From a virus: a DNA stretch of 64,000 nt. A program made the position numbers and the translations under genes. The DNA lies in IMG/VR virus record IMGVR_UViG_3300044617_000226, positions 1 to 64,000 of that record; one strand, given 5' to 3'. A model generated the notes under the pieces. It worked only from the letters and a program-made list of their open reading frames with translations, was not told the DNA's origin and ran no database searches. Below are positions 42,017 through 57,100 of this stretch, one piece after another (the first letter of the stretch is position 1; the number at the start of each line of letters is the position of its first letter).

Positions 42017-42180
42017 TAATCGTCAGCCCTCTTTTGCACAAAAACTTCCTTTGTGTTAGGATCATAAATCTTTATATGTGACGACAGATAAACCCCGTTA
42101 TTTTCATTGGGTTTCTTGGGCTGGATTTCCGGCTTTTTATCGTCTGATTCCGATTTTTTTCCTACAGAATTATTTATCAT
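42016..42180 (-). CDS. Small tail-region protein, 54 aa
   Basis: ATG 42180 directly follows the TAA of the giant gene (TAAATG), and the stop overlaps the next ATG by one base. The N-terminal half is a Lys/Asp/Pro-rich tail, and the C-terminal half reads HIKIYDPNTKEVFVQKRAD. This KIYDPNxxEVFVxK pattern is repeated at the start of the 204-aa protein. It is either a small homologue of its neighbour's N-terminal strand module or a peptide that competes or co-assembles with it. GATAAATA (42171-42178) lies within its first codons and may be the late promoter of the 204-aa gene. Confidence 0.7.
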   Translation of the reverse strand: MINNSVGKKSESDDKKPEIQPKKPNENNGVYLSSHIKIYDPNTKEVFVQKRADD

Positions 42181-45100
42181 TTAAGTAACATCCACTTTTA
42201 AGAATCTTGCCCCTGCAGTATCAGCGATCTGCAATGGATCTCCTTGTGTCTCGTTATATATGCCCGGGATAGGGTTCCATACACTAATATAGTTAGATTC
42301 TGTCATCTTGTTGTATTCAAGCAAACCAAACACAGTCGTGTATATCGGTATATTTGGACTGATGATCGATCCTAATACGCCTCTTTGTACGCTTATTATG
42401 TTGGCTTCTTCATCGACATTCAATATCTGCATATATTCACCGTTGACATATAACAATTTACCTTCCAATGAAGTGATGGTTAAATTATCGCCGGTTTCTA
42501 TCCAGATACCTGCTTGTATCGATACGAATGCTCCTTGACCGCTTGAACTCAATATCAGATAATCTTGATCTATATACTGACCCTTAGTGTCGTTATATAC
42601 CGTGACTTGTATTAAGTCTAGTCTGTTAGCGATCAACGGTACCTTATGATATCCATATTCTTGAGCAGGAGTTACTGATTCCTGAGTCACAGTATTTGTC
42701 AACTTTGAAGCATCCCCTACTTTTATAGAAGTGCTATATTCACCTACTGCCTCACGCAACCAAGTTCTTGTCTCTGTGTTTGCGCGGTATACATCTGCTT
42801 GTCCTGCAACATTGACGATCTGTAGATAAGTCTGTTGATCAGGTGTTGATGAAGGCATCATGCTTGTGATGATGACATCATCGCCGGGCAATACTTCAGT
42901 CAATATGCATACTTCGTTAGCATCATGGAGTTTTAGATTACTGCTTGCAACGCGCTTGCCGTTAACAGTTACCCACAATCTGTCAACATTAGTCTGCTCC
43001 CACTGTGTGACCTTGATGTTCAAACCACTTTGTACTGACAATGTTTTTGTGACACCGTTTCTAGTCTCAGAGATGCTAAACTTATCATCGAGGCTATCGA
43101 TCTCAACAACCTGTTTGATATAATACTTCTGACCAGCAATGATTTGCGGTATGTTTGTTGGCTTACCAAGATCGATACCATCTTCTGTGAAGTATACCGG
43201 AGTGCCTTCTACTAATCCTGTCACTTTACCAACTGTTATGAACTCGCTATCGCTGGCAGTTGCTGTCTTATTGTACAACACATAACTTTGATGTAATGAA
43301 ACATAACCGCCACTCACATAAGTGTTGACATCAGTTAATGGAACTGATGCAGTATATGGTACATCTGCGATATACTCGTACAATGCAAATTCGTTAGGAC
43401 CTAATACATTGATAGTAAACATTTGACCGTTCAACTGTACAGAACCCTGAACTCCTTCGATTCTCACTACATCGTTATCTGATAAGTTGTGAGGTATGCT
43501 TGTAGTTACTGTTGCAGGTATCACTACATTATTGACATATGATATAGGTGATACTTGTTGTCCTGTATATTCATTAGTAAACAAGTATTGTCTTTCTGTA
43601 TCATTGTAAGTAGTCACAGCGATAGTATCTGATATACTTGGAGCCAATGAATTGAACACCAATGTTGATGTTGTATAGTTTACATTATATTCTGTAGGAC
43701 TTCTTCTTTCGCCATTTACTTCAACGATAGCATTTTGCGGATTATCGCCTTCTAGATTATTGACTAATGTGTATGGTCCAACTGTACCATTACCTAAGAA
43801 CTGCTGTGTCTGAGGTACTGCATATCCATACTGTACAGGTTGTGTCTCACCAAAGAATGAATATGAGATATAATCTGTCTCTGGATCATAATGATCTGCA
43901 AATACGATCTTAGCATTGATCTGATTATCAGCAGGCATAGCCGCATAGTCTTGTGTGACGAATACTGCTGTTCCTGTAGCACCTGTCAATGTCACAGGAT
44001 TACCAAACTGATCCTTGATAGTGAATGTAGTTGGTGACAACACTTGATCGATATAATAACTTGTCAATGGAGTGATATCCCCGAATATAGTATCGCTGAA
44101 AGTGACTCTTTGATCAGATGCTAAACCAACTGTGCTGAATACTGTGACGGAGTTATTGACTGCGCTAGTAGCGATAACATAGTTCGCTAATCCAGGTACT
44201 AACTTCTGTCCGTTATAGAATACTGCTGGTTCTGTATAAAACACACCATCAGTATCAACTTGTACGATACCACCACCGTTGTAATCTAAATTAGTATAAT
44301 TGCAATCAAGTGAAATCTCATCAAAACCTGTAGTTGTATTGATCTCTATAGGATCGTTGTCAGTATTTGATTTGACTAACTGATCGCCATTGCCGATCTC
44401 GTAAACATCTATGCGTAATTGCTGTCCTGATGTCAATGGATTGATCAATGTGACAGTCTTGTTATACCAGTTAACTGTATAATCATTGTTTTCATATAGT
44501 GTCACGCTCAAGCCGTCTATCAACAAGAACACATTGATCTGCGCAGGAGTCTGCGTGGCAGAACTGAAATCATATTCGTTTGATGTTTCTAAATCTAATT
44601 CAAGTGATACAACTTTATAACCAACATGTGCATATTCACTTGCTGGCCAGTTAGTGCCAGGTCTTGTGTTTACAGTCATCACTAATTGATCTGATACGAT
44701 GCCAGGAACCATTTCTTCTGGACCATAACCGAACATGAATGGATCACCTTGTACAACATATTCACTCTGTCTTTCTTGGAACACATTAGTGTTGCTCCAA
44801 TATACGGGAGTACTTGCTATATCGCCGGTCTGCAATACTGTGTTATTATCTCCGACTATAGTATATTCATTCTTTTCTTGTACATATATCACGCTGTTCA
44901 AGTTTTCTGTTACACCAGTGGTTACAGTCGTGAAGTTTAATCCATCACTTGATCTCTTTACGACACCGTTGTTTCCTGCAAGAACTAATACACCGTTTGC
45001 AAAGTATACATCATTGTAAACTATACCTGTCTCTGTTATGTCAGTCCAAGTAGTACCATTAGTACTATAAGAGATTATCTGGTTACCTACAGCATAGATT

Positions 45101-48100
45101 CTACCAAACGCAGAAGTTACCGCATTGTATGCTCTGTTGAATGTACCTGATACCTGATTCCAATTTAGTCCATCTAGACTTCTATAGATTATACCACCTG
45201 TTGCTGTGCTACCTACAGTGATGAATCCATTGAATCCTGAAGCCGTAACATAAGAAACATCATTCAAACTATTTGTGGATACTACAGCAGGCAATCTTGC
45301 TTGCCAGTTTACTAAATCAGTACTTGTGACAATATTTGGATTTACTGCTATCCATAAACCATTGTGATAAGTTACTGCCTTGAATGCCTGATTTGCGGAG
45401 ATCATCTTTATCTTGAAGAAATCGATCAAATTCGCACTAGTACCAAACGGTATATAGAATGAATCTGTTCTCCATGTCATTTGATCATCACTAGTGAATA
45501 ATGGAATCGCGCTATTTGATGATGTCATAACATAATTGTTATCTTGCTTGACGATATCAGTTATAGATAAAGTCTCGTCTGCCAATTTGAACAATGACCA
45601 ATCATTTTGTATCTCAATGTCAGCGATCACACCTGAGTAATTAGGTAGATTTGCAGGTGCTACATAATTCGTACCATCAAATGTTATAGCAGGTATGTTT
45701 ACATTAGTTGCATTGAATGATTGATTGATGAGTTGTGTATCTAGTGGATACTGCTCATCAGGATTGAATTCATTGCCCTTGTATGTAGTGTTAGGATAGA
45801 CCAATCCAGTGAACAACTGTGTCAAATCACGACCAGGCATGTTGATGCTAGGTGCATACCAACCTTCTGCTCTGTCAAGTGCATTCAATCTGCGATCACC
45901 TGCGTTCAATTCTTCCCACTTACCAAACACGAATGTTGGATCATTGTTTGATACTACGCAGATATAGACTCTATTATTGTATCTAACAATGCTTGGATCG
46001 AAATAGAACGGTTCTGGCAACGTCATGAATGAGCCTGCTCTTGCTACAGTCATATTTGTGAGTTGTCCGCTTATTATAGTTAGCGGTGCGCCGCCCGGGT
46101 TAGTTGTGATAGTTATAGTGTTTAATAATGGCGTGTCAACCGTCTTCACATAGTAAACAACACCCATCTCTATTTCTGTCGGTAATGTTGTTCCAGTAAA
46201 GACGACTGGATCATTGACTGAGAATCCTGCAGTGCTTGTCACTACTATAGCGTTACCTGAAGTAGTGCTAGATGATGTAGTCAATGTATAACCATTATAT
46301 GTGAAATCATCCCCGCTGACTGGTACTTGGAACAACGGATCATTATAAACTTCTAATGTGTTCGCGTTGATTACCTTCAAGTAGTATTCAGCAGTTTCAC
46401 CTATAGGTGTTCCTTCAGTAATTAACTTAGTGATAGCACCGTCACTAGTGACCGGCAATGACCAACTATATGCGCCTGGCACTATAGGATTGATTCTTGA
46501 TACAGTCAAAGTCAAATCGTTTGTTGGGCTAGTTCCGCCTAAATCATTACCTAGTATAGTGATAGTATTATTCTGAGTGAATCCTAGACCACCTGAACCT
46601 ATCAATACATTATATCCGCCTAGAACATAACCAATATCGAATATAGGATCTGCTATGATCTCTTGTGTCATAGTGACATTGCCTGATTCATCATTCAATA
46701 TAACTGTTGCTTGTCCTGTGCCTGTTTGTGCGACATTGTTGCAAGTAAAGTTTGCAACATAGGCATCGCCAGTACCTGAACCAATTCCTGTAGCTACGAA
46801 TATTACATCAATCTCATTTGCTTCTGCACCTATAGCGGTGAAATCAGTATTACCTAAACTGTTGATGATATAAGTATTTCCGATTACGAACGACCCAGCA
46901 TTAACTAATGTTGAACCAACATCGTCCCAGTTACCTGTACCTACTTGCTTGATCTGATAATCTTTGTTGAATACTAGATCGCCCATGTTTTGATAAACTT
47001 TGAACGATGCGCTGCCTTTAGCAGTCAATGATCCTGCGCCTGTGACTAGGTTCAATGCGCCTTGATTCTTTTGCTCAGAGATAGTGAATGTTGAGCCATT
47101 AATGATATGTCTCACATAATAATCCGTATCCAGTTCTAATCCACCGAATACTAGACCACCTGTGAATGTGAATGGCATACCTACATATATGTTATCTGTG
47201 TTATAATCTGATGACAATGTTACTATGCCATTATCTGCGGCTAGGTCTGTTCCTAATGTTGATGGTAGATATGGTTTGTTTATGATATAGTCACCGTTTC
47301 CACCTGGACCTGACAAGATATAAGTATTATCTTCTATCTCTGTTCCCGTGAACACACTTCCTGGATATAGATTTCCACCACTGATGTTAGATACTGACAT
47401 CACATTTCCATTAAATGTAGCATCGAAAGTTACAATACTATCTGTGCTTAATGTACATACGAATGGGATCTTACCCACATCATAAGCATAGTAAGTATTA
47501 TTAGTTTCTAACTCACCTATGTTATCGCTAACTGTGAATGAGAATCCATTATAAAGTTGGCTAGTGTTTCCAGTTATTGCTACTGTGTTATCTACCAATG
47601 TCTGTTCTATAGTCTTGGTCGCAAGATTACCATAAATCAGTTTAGATCCCGTAATATCAGCATAATTGTTTGATGATGGGTAGAAAGTGAACTTCTGACC
47701 ATTCACTTGACCAGGGCTTACTGGTAATGATATATTGACTATCATGCTACCGCTAGCCGCTGATAGATCAACGACTTGTGATTGACTTGTGATGAAGCAA
47801 TAGTTACCAGAACCTGCTGTCTGAGTAGTGGTTGTGAATACTGCTCCGCCCGGTGTAGTGCTGATAGTGATCGTGTTGTTTACACCGATCTCCTTGACAT
47901 AGTAAATCGTCTTAGGACTGATTCCACCAAAACTAGTTACCGCTATATTATCGACATACATCGTGTCAAATACTATAGCATCTCCTACTTCTAATCCATT
48001 AGTAGTCTCGACACCAATATTGCCGAATGCGTCAGTAGCAGTAACTCTGATATATGTTGAATCTGTGTTCTCGCTAATAGTAAATGACTCAGCACTTAGT

Positions 48101-51100
48101 ACCGATACTACATAATAAATCTTGTTTTCTTCGATACCGCCGAACACATCACCTGTGAACACTACTGGTGCATTTAAGTATAGACCAGTCGCGCCACCTG
48201 TACCTATAGGATTCAATGGGACGATCACAGTATTGTTGCTTGAGTTAGTACCTGTGACTGTTCTAATACCAGGATATGCTGTAGTGATTCTGGCAGCATT
48301 AGTGACCTTGGCAGTATAGCATTTCATATCTGCAGGACCTGACGGACCTAATACTAATGGTGCACCATCAGGTGTTGCGCTGACAAAGAATCTTGTTAGA
48401 CTTGTGATAGAACTCACATAATAGACAGTATTCGCTGATAGACCACCGCTAGCACTAGAGAACTTCACTGGCATATTGACTGTCATGCCTAATGTAGAAC
48501 CTGAAGGATTGCTTATGCTTGGTTCTACTGCAAGTTCTATACCTAACGGACCGGTGCTTGCTACTCTTCTTTCAAATCCTGACCATACAACACCTGCGCT
48601 ATCTGAAGTAGTGATCGTTGTAGGATTATTAGACACCGAGATGATTGGGAATACGGTCCCGCCTGCGCTTGACAATATGTTATTGATATCTGGCTGTGTG
48701 CTTGACATCAACATGCTTGAGCCAGAACTATCTTGGTAATAACCTACGAATTCGCTAGCATAGAATGAGTTTGGAGCCCAGTCTGTGATTTGAGTATCAT
48801 AACTTGTTCTATCAAATTTGATAGTGATATTGTTTTCTCTTACAGGACTACTTGATGTTACTGCTAATGCTCTAGCACCAACCTTGAAACTCTGCGTGCC
48901 TGAACCTTGAGAAGAATACTCAACTCTGTTTTTATCTTCTATAGCATCTAGGTAACTATCATATAGTGCTATGATTGTGACTGGACTTGAATCTAATACA
49001 TTGATATAGTAATATTCATTGTCAGCGAGGTTACCTATGTTAGTAGTACCTTCTACATATCTTACCATATCACCAGTAACGAATGTAGGTGCATCCAATG
49101 TTATAGTGTTTGTTTCTATGTTGACATTACCACTAGCAAATGTATATGTGGCTGCTTCTTCGATCACAATATCAGGTGTTACTGCATATCCTTCACCTGG
49201 ATTTATGATGTTGATCGTAGATACTTTGTCAAGGCTCATAGTAACTTCTAACTGAGCCTGAACTCTTGGTTCTGGATATATACTTGTATCTATGATCGCC
49301 AATGCTCTTGGTGGGTTAGCATAGTTCTTACCGCCATCCAACACTATGACAGGAGGTAAATCCATGTATACATTAGTGCCAGGCAAGTGTACTGCTACAG
49401 TTGTCTGGTTTATACCTCTCGTTAATCCTGATAGTTCGCCGGTAGCTCTGTTCACGCTAGCATAACTTATCAATTCATCGTTGATCTTGATAGTACCGTT
49501 GATTGGATATCCTTGAGCATTATCAACAATGATAGAATTGCTTACCAAAGTAACATAAGATAACAATTCGCCCATGAGATAATCTGGTTGACCTGTGAGG
49601 CTTAATCCATAATTGTTAAACCATTCTTTATATTTTTCAGTCTTCCATATTGGGCTGTCTGGTAAGAATTCGTATTCTGTATCAGCATTGTTGTAAACTA
49701 ATTGTGGGCTTACAAACTTATCTATGTTAGTATCATATTCTGCAGGAACATCAAAGTCTGTGATAGTACCTGGATATACATCGCCACCTGTGTAATCAAA
49801 CAAGAATTCTTTGATAACCACATGATATGGCTTAGTCTCATTGACATAGCCACTTAAGAACTCTTGATTGTCTGATATGAAATTCTGCAATGGTTTCAAT
49901 TCACGAATCTTATGTGAGACATCTACTAATGATGTCTTGTTTAGCCATGGCAGATAATTTTGATTTTCAATAGTCTCTTCTTGGATGTATTCAAACATCA
50001 ATATGAGGCTCTTGTTTCTATGAATCAACAATTCATCAGTATAAATCTGTTCGTTCAATGATCTAATGATCCAGCGTGTAGGCTGACTTGGGAACACATC
50101 ATAACTGTCTGTATCGTAGAATGTGCCACCGAATCCAAATCCACCTGCATCATAGTCATATAGTTCAGATTTAAATCTGATAGTGCCGTTTTCAAGGCCT
50201 ATTCTAGTCCAAACATTGTCACCATCATAAATATAAGTTTCACTTAAACCTAAACCGTTCTTAGATACTGTTACTATAGTACCTGCCGCAACATTCAATG
50301 TTGATAGATCGGCGTATACAGGCACTTGCAATACTGATCGTGTGTTGTTGTCAAAGCCGACTGCCCACCAGTTTACATATTCCCAGTAATCTGCTGTGTC
50401 ATAATATGTGCCTGATTCGAATAAGAAATCAAATGAACGAATCTCGGCTATAGGATATTGCTCCATTATGCTGTTAGCATACTGCAAGTAATTCTTTAAT
50501 GCCGCGAATCTGTCATAGAAGAAAGTCTGTCTTGGTCTTGCTAATACACCTGACTGTACAGCCTTAGGTAAGAACGGATCAGGTACTGAGTTGCCTGATT
50601 CATCTACACCGCTGAAACTATCTAAGAATCTATCATATAATGATTCTGGTTGTGTGATACCAAATGAGCCGGGTACGCCAGGCAAGAAATCATCAGCAAA
50701 GTTGCTTCTAATCAAATCAAACTGCTGGTGTGCTGGATTGTTTTCTTGACCTGTAGTGAATCCAACATGCAATACACTACTGTTAGCGTTGATGAACGGT
50801 TTGCAATTATAGATAGCAAATATGTTTGTTGACAATGTGGCAAGATAACTTATACCGGAACCTTGTGGGTTGCTGATATAGTTGGCGATATTGATATCTG
50901 CTAGATTTTTGTTAGATGCTATCACCCCAGTATTTCTAGCCCAGAAATAGTACACAGGAACAACAGTGTTATTTGAATTTAATGCTGTTTGTACTGTGAA
51001 TCTTGATATATCTTTTGGTATGCCAGGACCTTGATATGCTGTAGGAGGTACAGTACTTGCTACCCATGTGCATACTGCAACATCACTGCCTGGGAACAAT

Positions 51101-54100
51101 TGTCCCCAATATCTTGCATTATATTCATTATCATTTTGATGATAGTTTAAGAATCTAATGTTAGTTGTGTCGAACCATATCTTACCAACTTGATCTGCAC
51201 CCCATACTAAGTTAGGTGCTACTGCGTTAGTATTGTTATAACCTGCAGGATCAATGTTGCTGATATAATCTATGTTTTGTCTTACAGCACCTAAGATTTT
51301 GCCTTGTAATGGGTCGATATAATCTAGGTTTATTAAAGTATTATTAGTCTCGGCGTCGAATATCTGTAGATTCTCAACACGGTCGATATCAACGACCGGG
51401 CTAGTTTGTCTAAACACTGTCCAGTTTTGTTCACCTACATTGTTGATGTAAGTCACTACTTGACCATCTATCACAGTAGGTCTGAAACCAGGCGCACCGA
51501 TCACAATTCTATCTTCGTTCCAGTCTAACGCATAACCATAAGTTGGTTGTGCGCCGTATACTAGATTCTTAGCATTAACACTTTGACCATATGTATATGA
51601 TCCTATGTTGTTCAACGATTCGTTGTAATTGCCTAGATAATCGAAAATGTATACTGCGCCAGCATTGTCGAATACATCAGTAAATTGTGTTGAGTTGTTA
51701 TCAAAGATAGTATCGTTGTCGTTTATATTGTCATCAACGAAATCAAAAGTAGTTAATGTATATCTGTCACCTACTGGTGCGCTTACTGCTACACTGTTGA
51801 ATTCATTGAATTTAACTGTCGTACCAAACTGGCTAGCACCCACTGGATGTGGGCAACTTATGATTTGAGTTTGAGTGTAAAGTTTTAATCCAAGTTCAGT
51901 TAATGTGACTGGATTATTAGTTGATACTAACAACTCTTGATTGATATTTGCAAGATTTTGATTTGCTAGTGTGATCACTAATCTGTTTTCTTGAGCCGAT
52001 GCGATAATATTAGGTACATTGGCTGTGTTGATTGCTGTCGCCGCTACAGTAGCATTACCTGCAGGTATAGTGACTAAGAAACCATTTATCAATATTTGTC
52101 TGGTTGCAGTAACATCGACTTCTTCGACACCTATCACAGTGCCGAATCTCGCGCCACCACAAGTATATCTAAACACAGCACCTTCTGCGTTAGTTGCGCT
52201 CAAGTAGAAAGGAGCACCTACTAATATCTCAGTACCGAAATTGTTAGCATCTAGGCTATATCCAAACTGTACACCTATTCTTGGTGTCTGCTCGTTAGTC
52301 AATGTTTGTACTAATACAAATTCATTGCCGCCGATAGTTAATATATCACCGTAATCAAACTCGCCACTATATGTGAAAGTAGTACCTGATACTGAGTATA
52401 ATGAAGTGTCTACTAATATACCATTCTTAGTTACTGTCAATGGTAATAGAGGATTTGGGCTCCATATCAAAGTGAATGTAGCAGGAGTATCTTCATCGTA
52501 TGCTTGATTGATCTCAATGTTTTGTACCAATCTGTCATAGATATAACTGTTACCATAATTTGCTAATGCACCTTCATCAACATTTGGTGCGCCGACAACT
52601 AATGTTGTACCATAATGATTTGTACTAATTGAGTGGCCGAACTTATCAACAACTGTTGAAGGGCCGTTTATAGTAGTCATGTACTGATAATCACACTGTG
52701 TAGCAGAACCAGTACCTGAGCCAACTCCAGTGGCTCTGAAGTATATACCTACTTCGTTTGATACTGCGCCTATCGATGTAAATTGAGGGTTGCTTCCTAA
52801 TGAAGTTATTTGATATGTGGCTCCAGATACAAAACTTCCAGCATTTGTTTCTACATTTCTTCTACGATAAACATGAACCTTGTTTCTTGCAACAGGTGTT
52901 GTTTCATTATAATCGCTGATGTATAACCAATTCAAATCACCAGACAATGCTAGACTGCTACCGAAATTAGTTGAACCTGATGTTGCTGATTCTGATGAAG
53001 CAGATATCAACTGATACAACTCTAATTCGTCACTTACTGTTGTGTTGTTTAATGTATAAATCTCTACCTTAGGGCTTGTAGTAGGTTGGCTGATGACATA
53101 CAAATTGTCTTGATGTATGACCGCTGTACCAAAACTTGCACTGCCTGATAATGTTTCGGTATTTGTATATTCATTTGTGATGACATCTAGGCTATATCTG
53201 TAAACATCGCCTTCACCGCTATCAGCGAATAGATAACCAACATCTGAATCATATGCCACTGCATTACCGAAATTGATACTGCTTGGCTGATAATATTCAT
53301 TATCATACAGATAATTGATGCTCTTCAAATATACTGCCCAGCTACCGTCAGTATTAGTATCTACCCAAACTTTGTTCTTGACGAATTCTGTGTCAGTCAA
53401 TGGTAGTGAGTTCACATCGCCGGGTTGTTCTACTCGTTGTGTGCCAAATTTCAATCCTATACCTTGACCAGTCAATATTTTAGTTGATCCTGGCAATGAT
53501 AGTGTGATTAATATCTGTCTAGGATTGATGATAGTATTCGCTACAAAGTATCCGTTCACCGCAGTATCAAAGTTGATGATAGCAAAGATATCATACTGTG
53601 ATAGATTATGTTCTTCTTTGAATGTTACCGTGCAAGTACCGTTTAAGTTGCTACGAACTTGTAATACTTGTCCAACGCTAGTAGGAGTCAATACTTGCCA
53701 GTTTGACTGATAATCAGCGATCCATATAAAATCATTGACATAAAGATTACCTAACGGTACGACTATGCCATTTTTATCTACAGCAGTCGGTAAATTGCTG
53801 TAGAAGTATGCTGACATCTTGACATCATCGATGTTTACATATCCTGCGTTTGGATATACTCTGTTAGGTGTATCTAACGCTAAAGTAGGTAATATGTAAG
53901 GGGTCGTTATCGGTCTACCATAGTTATATAAACTGTATAGAGGAACTAATTGTTGTGCATCAGGCACATCATTACCATTAGTCAATCCTATGATACCTGG
54001 ATTACCGGTTAACTGACTCTCATTCAATTTGAATTCAATGAAATTATCGTTTAGTGTACCACCGAATGTACCTTGCAATATAGCCCAGTTTTCATAGACA

Positions 54101-57100
54101 TCGTAATCGATACCGCCCTGAGGCAAGTTTGCGCCCTTGAATGCTTTGACAGAATTCAAAGTACCTTTTTCTTTGATTAGGTTCTTATAAACATTGACCT
54201 GAGTGATGTCTGTCAAGTCTGCGCTTGCCATGTATTCTCTTGGTCTGAAACCGATCAAACTAAATGATAACAGATCGGCATCTGTCTCTAAATTGGCTGA
54301 ATCACTGTTATAGTACAATGCGCTTTCGAAACTGCGTGTGCTACTGTTAGGCAACAATCCTTTTTGTATCTCATCATAATCAGTTACCTTCCACTGATTC
54401 TGATTGAACTTAGGATTAGGCTGAATTATCTCTAGTGCTGTGAAATATTTGTTCTTGTACTTGACGATCTCGCCCTTAGTATATTTGAGATCACCAGTCC
54501 ATTCTTGTATATTATCCTGATTGTATATGAAGCCGCTAGCAAACACAGTGCCGTTCCACTCTGCGCTCTTAGTTCCGCGAACAAATATACGGCTCTGTCT
54601 CAAACCTGATACTAGATTATAGATCACATCATTGAACAATGTCTCGTTCTGGAACACGATACCATGTTCGATGTTGCTTAGATTGAATTGTCCATAACCT
54701 ATAGCGTCGCCCTCGTTCAATGGTTTGATAGAAAAATATGTTGAATCTCTTTCAATACACAAATCTTTATTTTGTATTGGATATAAATTATTATTCAACA
54801 CAAAATTTGTTTGATTGTAAGTCAACGGTTGAACAATATAATTTTCTTTATCGATTGATAACTTCTTGGCAGAAGGATTTAATGTTATCACGCTACCTGA
54901 AGTGAATCCTATCTGTGTCCAATATAGGAACTCAGCAGCCATCTGATTCCAGTTGATTACGACATCTTGTATTTGATCATCAAATATTGCACCTCTGCTA
55001 GTTAACCATGCACCATAATCGATCAAGAATTGACATACATCATTTATTGTATAATAAGTCGTTCCATATGGTACTAATATTTCAGACTGATAATGATCTA
55101 TTGCGACCTGCACAGTCAAATCTTGTACTGTGATTTTGTCTTTAGGTCCGCTGATGATAGGACGCAATGTTCTGAAATAGGCGCTGTTCTGACTATTGCC
55201 GAATACAGAATATCCGTTAGTAGTTTTTTGTACGACTACTCCAGAATATACAAGTTTGAAACTTGGTTGATTTTCATACAACAACACCTGATAACTTTCA
55301 TCAGGAATCATCAAACTACTGTTATTTGAGCCCGGTGTGCCTTTTTCAACAAAGAACTTCAACAAGGCTTTATCACTAAAGCCTGCAAGTCTGTGTACTA
55401 GTCTTACATCAAGGTTGTTGAGCAACTTAGTGATATTATCAGTAGCATTTATACCTAATTGTTTTGTATAATCTACTATCCAATTGATATAACTCGTCTT
55501 TGCTGTGCCATTACCATATATCTGAATCTGATTTGGAACGAGGTGAGTTCTACCATTCACTAAGAATTGGTTGAATTCTGCATCGTATTTGTAATTGTCT
55601 AGGTCAACACCTAAGTTATAAAAGTCTGCTGGCTTCAATAATGATTGCAAGCGCATCAAGTCGAATGGATATGTAGAACTCTTTCTATATGAGAATTCTA
55701 CGGGAGCATCATCACCTACAATCCAATCACGCTTGAATGTCAATTGATTGTAATTTGCGATCAATGTTTCTAGTGGTGCTTTAAGATTTCCTTGATCATC
55801 TACTGGGATGATGTTCAGCAATCCAGGTCTTGCATACAATGGTCTTACTACAGGGTTGCCGCCGTTATAGTCTATACCATCCTGTAAATCATTCCATAAT
55901 ATCAAGTTTTGATTTGTCCATGGTGCGGGACCATAACGATCTACCCACCAGTCAGGTTGAATAGCATAACCGATCATTGCCCATGGCGTCAAGTTTGGAG
56001 TAGAAGTATCATATACATACTGGTATATGCCTCTCCAATTGCCTTGCAATACTAAACTATTATCAAGTTTTAATGTGCTTTCTCTATAGTTGTAAGTATA
56101 CTCATCGGTCGATCTATATAATTGAGTCTTGTAATCTAATCTGTTCTGTCCTACCCAATCAAGGAAATTTTTGCTATAAATTTCTGTGTATTCGACATAA
56201 CTCAATGTGTTAGTTCTGAAATAACCAGGAGTAGTCAATGCAAGATCGATAGGTAATGATCTGCTTAATTTAATATTATTGTAAACTCTAGTCTCATATT
56301 CAAGCAATGCTTGATCTCTAAAGTCTAATGGCATTCCATATACTTCGCTATATTCTCCGTATAGTTTATTATATGAACCATCGTGTCCTTGTATGAAATA
56401 AGTAGGCTCAGAGTAAGTATCGTCTATCAATACTTTTGGTGTATATAGAGGATATAAGCCTAACTTAGATGGTGTGTTTGGTATATAAGAACCATAAGTC
56501 TGATTATACTCTTTAACGATGATGCTATCGTTCGCCTGCAAGAATACATTCACTCTAACGCTTGGGCTATCTGTGCTGACCACATATTCTGTGCCGCGCA
56601 ACAACTGTTTTATGACTGATACTCCATTTATCTTTCTAGAAAGATAAACTAACACACCGTCATAATTTGCAGTAGTAAAATCATAAATCTTGCTTAATGG
56701 GAAGTTGCTTACTTCTGCTTGGTTAGCAAAATTATAACTATTGGTTGCGAACGGTGCCTTGCTTGGTATCATGTCTGACCAGAAGAAAGGTTGTTCTTGA
56801 TTCTTTACACTTGTAATAATATCGATGGCTTCGTCAAGCAACATTGCAGGATCGAATTTTTGATCTGCCGCTATCTGATTTACTGTATCAACTAACAAAT
56901 TCTTAAACTTGATGTATTCTCTGCTGTTGAATAGTAATGCATCTGATAGATTATATTGAGGATCGCGCAAGAATGCGCCGGGTAATACAAGGCTCGCGCT
57001 ATTCTGTATGATCGCTGTTCCCCATGGTACTAAGTTTCCTAGATCACGGAAGTTGTTAGGACCGAATACAGGACCTGTAGTATCAGGGTTATTTTGGAAA

